A stretch of DNA of 35,044 bases, taken from contig JBEKPE010000011.1 in assembly GCA_049521055.1 (NCBI GenBank), positions 1 through 35,044 on the forward strand, given 5' to 3'. The position numbers were made by a program, and so were the translations under genes. Below, one piece after another: positions 31,523-35,044 of the stretch. The DNA comes from FEN-987 sp049521055. Lineage in GTDB: Archaea; Thermoproteota; Bathyarchaeia; 40CM-2-53-6. Within the stretch, counting starts at the first letter, position 1; each line of letters starts with the position of its first letter. The notes beneath the pieces were generated by a model that searched no databases, was not told the DNA's origin, and saw only the letters and a program-made list of their open reading frames with translations.

Positions 31523-32698
31523 ATGATTGCGTATGATCTGTTTCTCCTCTTGGGAATCGTAGCGGTTCTCGCAGCAACATATGCCTATTATCTTGGAATG
31601 AAATTCGACGATAACGTTTCCCTCTCACTAAGGAAACCTAGGCTCGGCTTCACTCCCAAGACCTGTATCGTCATGGCCTGTAAGGGTGATGAACCTGAAT
31701 TAGAGAAGAATGTGGAAGCAATACTCAACCAGGACTATTCCAACTATCGGACGATCATAGTGACTGATAAAGCGGAGGACCCGGCATCTTTCATCGTCAA
31801 ATCAATCCTAACCCGGCATGCAGGCGAAGACATTCACTTGTATGATTCCGATGACCACCCGAGAGCAAGCGGAAAGGTCGCCGCACTCTTAACAGCTATC
31901 GAAAAGGATGCTGGGACAAGTGAGGCATTCGCGTTTGTCGATAGCGATGCGTCCGTTTCTCGGTTATGGCTCGCAGACCTGGTTGCTCCTCTGGCGAGTG
32001 ATTCGGTCGGGGCGACCACGGGGTTTCGTTGGTATTTCCCTTCGCGTGGAGGATTCTGGTCACACGTAGAGTCGGCATGGAATGCGTCGGGCATGAATCT
32101 GATGTTCAATGAACGTTATAACTTCCCTTGGGGTGGCGCGATGGCGATTCGTACTGAAAAGTTGAACTCGGTTGATATCCAAAGCGTATGGGAACATGCG
32201 ATCAGCGACGATTTGTCGCTGAATTCAGCGTTAAGAAAACATGACTATAGAATAATCTTCGTTCCGCAGTGTACAGTAGCTACCCACAACCGAGCCACGG
32301 CTCGTAGCTTCTTCAATTGGGCCACTCGCCAAATAACATTTACAAGAGTATTCAACCCGGAACTCTGGCGTTACGGATTCGCAGCTTACGCTTTCTTCTC
32401 GATACTCCTGATACTCGCCCTTGCTGGCCTTGCCGCGGCAGTGCTCTGGTCGCCGACCTGGCTAATTCCTAGCGCACTCTTATTCACCCCTTCAATCCTA
32501 GGAATTTTGAGGAGCAGCCAAAGAATCACAACGTTCAAACGAGCTATGCCAGCGCACGCTCAAGAGTTCGAGAAGAATAGAATCGTTGATTCCATGACAA
32601 GCCTTATTGTCCCATGGGTTATGACATACTGCATAGTTAAGTCGGTCCGAATGACTGAGATAGAATGGCGAGGCCGAAACTACAAGCTGACTGGATAG
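31523..32698 (+). CDS. Membrane glycosyltransferase, family-2/ceramide-glucosyltransferase-like
   Basis: A 391-residue membrane enzyme of the GT-A fold, with an N-terminal helix (3-24), a cytosolic catalytic domain (about 45-275) and at least two C-terminal membrane helices (about 285-335 plus a later hydrophobic stretch). Catalytic landmarks: FVDSDAS (DSD at 140-142, metal and sugar binding), FPWGGAMAIR (201-210), SDD at 228-230 (the general base) and NWATRQITFTR (265-275), the QxxRW-like end of GT2/GT21. The D-D-D pattern and C-terminal membrane helices resemble ceramide glucosyltransferases and HpnI-like lipid glycosyltransferases. It would transfer a sugar from a nucleotide donor to a lipid. 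The radical SAM gene starts 6 bp downstream. Confidence 0.85.
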   Translation: MIAYDLFLLLGIVAVLAATYAYYLGMKFDDNVSLSLRKPRLGFTPKTCIVMACKGDEPELEKNVEAILNQDYSNYRTIIVTDKAEDPASFIVKSILTRHAGEDIHLYDSDDHPRASGKVAALLTAIEKDAGTSEAFAFVDSDASVSRLWLADLVAPLASDSVGATTGFRWYFPSRGGFWSHVESAWNASGMNLMFNERYNFPWGGAMAIRTEKLNSVDIQSVWEHAISDDLSLNSALRKHDYRIIFVPQCTVATHNRATARSFFNWATRQITFTRVFNPELWRYGFAAYAFFSILLILALAGLAAAVLWSPTWLIPSALLFTPSILGILRSSQRITTFKRAMPAHAQEFEKNRIVDSMTSLIVPWVMTYCIVKSVRMTEIEWRGRNYKLTG

Positions 32699-32704
32699 AC
32701 CCCA

Positions 32705-33883
32705 TTGCCTCATCGCGAAGCGTTCCTGCAACCACTAATCAAGAAACAGCTCGACTTAGTCATACTATTCGTTACCTCAGTCTGCAATGCTCGTTGTAGG
32801 ACATGCTTCTACTGGTTGGAACTCAATCGCAAGGGGGACATGACGTTCGATGAAATTAACAAACTATCATCAACGATGCCGAAGTTCCACGACCTCTGGC
32901 TCTCGGGTGGGGAACCGTTCCTAAGAAAGGACCTCGCGAACATCATACACCTCTTCTATTCCAACAACAACATTCGCGATGTTCGAATTCCGACGAACGG
33001 TCTTCCCACAGAACAGACCATCAAAACGGTTGTAGCGGTTCTCGAGGAGTGCCCTGAGATTCAACTTGAGATAGATGTCTCGATAGACGGGTTCGCCGAG
33101 ACACATGACAAAATTAGGGCGGTTCCAGGCAACTTCGAGAAAGCCCTCAAAACTATGGCTGAGCTTGAACGAGTCAGGGAGAGAATGCCTAACCTAACAC
33201 TCTACGTAAACTCTGTAATAACCCGGGAGAACCGAAACGAAATAGTCCCGTTAGGCCACTACTTCAAACAAACCCGCGACTTGGATGGACACTACTTTCA
33301 AATCATTCGCGGAGAGCCGAAAGATCAAAGCCTGCAAGTAGTCGAGCCAAGAGACCTTCAGCAAACCTACGAGGAAATCCTACCTCTTAATCTTCACTAC
33401 ATTTCGAAACCATCCCGTAAAAAGTCGAGGCTGAATGGGTTAGCTAAGGCGTTTTGGAAGGCCGGTTACATGTTTAGTTATGATACGCAGTTCAAGAATT
33501 ACGCTTACCGCACCAAGTGGAAGATGCCATGCACAGCTGGTCAGACCTCCATCGTAATTGATTACAACTCAGACGTCAGAGTTTGCGAGCTGAGGAAACC
33601 AATCGGAAACCTACGAAAGTTTGGCATGGATTTCAGCAAGTTCTGGGAATCCGTCGAACGGAAGAGGGAGGTTCGACAGGTCGAATTAGATCAGTGCTTC
33701 TGCACCCACATCTGTTTCATGTATGACTCTATGCGACATAGCAAGAGAGTCATGCTTTGGGAACTCCCAAAGATATACGCGAAATACGCCTTGAAGAAGT
33801 TAGGAAGCGCGAGGGCAAAGCCCGCTAGTTCGCCAAAGGTAAGGGTGGAGGAAGCCACCCCAACAGTGACCACAAGCCAATGA
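32705..33883 (+). CDS. Radical SAM protein with SPASM-like C-terminus
   Basis: A 392-residue radical SAM enzyme. The cluster motif is SVCNARCRTC (C27, C31, C34), GGEP follows in LWLSGGEPFLRK, and the SAM strand signatures are RIPTNGLP and DVSIDGFAETHDKIR. The C-terminal region (about 275-345) has cysteines in PCTAGQTSIVIDYNSDVRVC and QCFCTHIC, a SPASM/twitch-like auxiliary cluster site. A Pro/Ala-rich tail closes it. TTG 32705 lies 6 bp after the glycosyltransferase stop, so the two form an operon. HpnH/HpnI-type pairs and archaeal lipid head-group enzymes suggest a lipid-modifying role, but peptide modification is also common in this family; I cannot decide. Confidence 0.85.
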   Translation: MPHREAFLQPLIKKQLDLVILFVTSVCNARCRTCFYWLELNRKGDMTFDEINKLSSTMPKFHDLWLSGGEPFLRKDLANIIHLFYSNNNIRDVRIPTNGLPTEQTIKTVVAVLEECPEIQLEIDVSIDGFAETHDKIRAVPGNFEKALKTMAELERVRERMPNLTLYVNSVITRENRNEIVPLGHYFKQTRDLDGHYFQIIRGEPKDQSLQVVEPRDLQQTYEEILPLNLHYISKPSRKKSRLNGLAKAFWKAGYMFSYDTQFKNYAYRTKWKMPCTAGQTSIVIDYNSDVRVCELRKPIGNLRKFGMDFSKFWESVERKREVRQVELDQCFCTHICFMYDSMRHSKRVMLWELPKIYAKYALKKLGSARAKPASSPKVRVEEATPTVTTSQ

Positions 33884-33888
33884 AAAAA
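33883..33888 (-). terminator. T-run after the 33900-34241 gene
   Basis: On the minus strand this reads TTTTTT directly after the stop of the gene at 33900, the usual archaeal U-run terminator. Confidence 0.45.
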
Positions 33889-33899
33889 TTAGAGCGGGC

Positions 33900-34241
33900 T
33901 TATTTCTTCATCACAATCGTTCGTAATCTGGCAACTTTAGTTAACGCAAACTTTCGACCCACCGTAACAAGAACAAACCTCCTTCCCGAACGGAAGATGA
34001 ACGCAATAATCTTCTCATGAATAAGAATCGAGTATTCAGGCTTCCCGAAGAACTCAGCTAAATCCTCTGTTTTCTGTTCAGAAACCAATTTCGCAATCAA
34101 ATGGGGGGTCTTCTCTAAAGGCTCAATCGGTTGCAAACCCTCCCTCATACCGCCCTCAATGATTCTTCCACGTCCGTCAACCACTGCGGCAAACCGAACC
34201 AGTTTATCAAACCGCATGAGCCGATAGTAAAGTCGGGCCAT
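33900..34241 (-). CDS. DUF6659-like archaeal protein
   Basis: A 113-residue soluble protein starting MARLYYRLMRFDKLVRFAAV. The pattern RFAAVVDGRGRIIEGGMREG, a helical middle, SILIHEKIIAFIFRSGRRFV and LVTVGRK resembles the DUF6659-type proteins found in many copies in Thaumarchaeota, which look like roadblock/profilin-fold sensors ('RFA-x-V-x-D-x-G' then 'YSI-x-E-K'). I recognise the shape, not a proven function. It is alone on the minus strand, with a T-run terminator after it and a tRNA gene behind it. The ATG at 34241 is the only clear start. Confidence 0.6.
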   Translation of the reverse strand: MARLYYRLMRFDKLVRFAAVVDGRGRIIEGGMREGLQPIEPLEKTPHLIAKLVSEQKTEDLAEFFGKPEYSILIHEKIIAFIFRSGRRFVLVTVGRKFALTKVARLRTIVMKK

Positions 34242-34390
34242 CGATACCTGCTTCCTTGCTTAAACCAAGGATTGACTCTAATCTGGGTTTCGCAACCTCC
34301 GGCGAACCGGTATCAATCCCGCCGCCGAGACTCCCAACCGGCCCCGCCGGTAGCCTTTATTTCTCGGCCCCCGAATTCACCGCACGCTTT

Positions 34391-34485
34391 GGGCCGGTCG
34401 TCTAGCCTGGTTAGGATATCTGCCTGACAAACACAAAAGTTCCGAGCGCAGATGGTCGCCGGTTCAAGTCCGGCCCGGCCCACCA
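34391..34485 (+). tRNA. tRNA-Val(GAC) with a 17-nt intron and encoded CCA
   Basis: GGGCCGG (34391-34397) pairs with CCGGCCC (34475-34481). The D arm has TAGCCTGGTTAGGAT; the anticodon stem TCTGC (34419-34423) pairs with GCAGA (34448-34452); the T arm is GCCGG-TTCAAGT-CCGGC. The loop is 24 nt instead of 7; with U33 at 34425 the anticodon is GAC (34426-34428), followed by A37. Taking out 34430-34446 (17 nt) gives a normal loop CTGACAC. This is the canonical 37/38 intron site. A discriminator A and CCA (34483-34485) are encoded. Confidence 0.92.
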
Positions 34486-34561
34486 TTCAACAACCAATGA
34501 TGTTTTGCACACAGGAGCTTGGAACCAACGCCGTGCATAGACGCGGACTCGACCGAATGAG

Positions 34562-35044
34562 CTACTTGACTAGTTTGCTTCGGAGCAAATTCACTGGGAC
34601 GGCTGTGAATATTGCTAGGAATATGAGGATCCATGCGAGGTCCAAGAGGACGGGTACTCCGACATTTCCGAGGACTAAGGGTCGAACCACGTTAACTAGA
34701 TGGTATAGGGGACTGAAGAATGCTATGTCCTTCACAACTTGCGGCAGCGGATCCAACGGATAGAAAACTCCGGAGAAAAGGAAGAGCGGGGTGACGAAGA
34801 GGGTGAAGAAGTAGTTGACGTGGTATATGCTCTTCAAGAATGAAGTATAGGTTAAGCCGATAACTGCGAACATCAAACCCCCTAATACGCCCATGAAAGG
34901 CACGAATATCGCAAACCAAGAATGCACGAGCCCGAGCGCGACGACAACCACGAGCATGACGGTTGCGTAAATTGTGCTCCTCGTTGTTGCCCAAAGCAAT
35001 TCGCCGACGACGATGTCCTCCACAGTTACGGGGGTAGCCATCAT
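34562..35044 (-). CDS. ABC-2 type transporter permease (N-terminus outside window)
   Basis: The C-terminal 160 residues of an integral membrane permease of the ABC-2/NodJ-DrrB type. MMATPVTVEDIVVGELLWAT follows the point where complete members usually have about 90 more residues, so the frame very likely continues past 35044 and the terminal ATG is internal. Helices lie at about 25-45, 47-68, 78-96 and 133-155; the FLFSGVFYPLDPLPQVVKDI stretch and SPLYHLVNVVRPLVLGNV are the family's conserved export signature. It would work with an ATP-binding subunit encoded to the right to export a drug, lipid or polysaccharide. Confidence 0.88.
   Translation of the reverse strand: MMATPVTVEDIVVGELLWATTRSTIYATVMLVVVVALGLVHSWFAIFVPFMGVLGGLMFAVIGLTYTSFLKSIYHVNYFFTLFVTPLFLFSGVFYPLDPLPQVVKDIAFFSPLYHLVNVVRPLVLGNVGVPVLLDLAWILIFLAIFTAVPVNLLRSKLVK

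Noticed and set aside
1..35044. CRISPR arrays, insertion sequences, integrases and rRNA genes
   Set aside because: No regularly spaced repeats, transposase-like frames or rRNA-like stretches were seen anywhere in the window.

Overview
The window looks like a piece of an archaeal chromosome, most probably from a Thaumarchaeota/Nitrososphaeria-like or neighbouring (Bathyarchaeia-type) lineage. The evidence is a two-repeat TATA-binding protein, ribosomal protein L38e, a short zinc ribbon of the DUF5679 type, a TrmB regulator, a tetraether lipid synthase (Tes) beside a geranylgeranyl reductase, an archaeal Ser/His/Asp-type signal peptidase, a tRNA-Val with a 17-nt intron at position 37/38, TATA boxes about 26 nt before likely transcription starts, and many TTG/GTG starts. 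The placement is inferred from gene content. No ammonia-oxidation genes and no mobile element or CRISPR array were seen.

Layout. 1-1472 (minus) holds most of a secreted, membrane-anchored beta-sandwich protein that runs off the left edge. 1706-5928 (minus) is a tightly overlapped five-gene MoxR ATPase/DUF58/DUF4129-like membrane operon. 5941-7625 (plus) is a translationally coupled pair: a RecA/KaiC-fold protein without a P-loop, and a protein built from two tandem copies of one unrecognised domain. 7753-9498 (plus) carries a small zinc-ribbon protein, MoaE and a TrmB regulator preceded by a striking row of inverted repeats. 9563-12502 (minus) has a secreted two-repeat protein, a small DUF1801-like protein and a geranylgeranyl reductase; next upstream on the same strand is Tes (12658-14325), so the two enzymes of archaeal membrane-lipid maturation sit together. 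14576-16488 (plus) has an acyl-CoA thioesterase, a small beta-barrel-like protein, a PadR regulator and signal peptidase I. 16509-17475 (minus) has a stand-alone RAM/AsnC domain and TBP.

17874-26786 (minus) is a cell-surface block: two Ig/InlB-like secreted proteins, a PKD-like protein with a PEYP C-terminal anchor, and two giant paralogues (870 and 926 aa), each with 14 GWAVG-type motifs, a Thr/Ser-rich stalk and a PGFP-type C-terminal anchor. Between the giants lies a 45-residue ribbon-helix-helix gene, followed by an inverted repeat touching the TATA box of the downstream giant.

27031-29955 contains a MoaD-like sulfur carrier, divergent larE/larB (nickel-pincer nucleotide synthesis) and malate dehydrogenase. 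30156-33883 (plus) holds the DUF5679 zinc ribbon, a free-serine-kinase (SerK)-like gene broken by a one-base frameshift, L38e, and a membrane glycosyltransferase followed after 6 bp by a radical SAM/SPASM-like protein. The right end has a DUF6659-like protein, the tRNA and the C-terminal part of an ABC-2 transporter permease. No gene-free stretch longer than about 300 bases was found.
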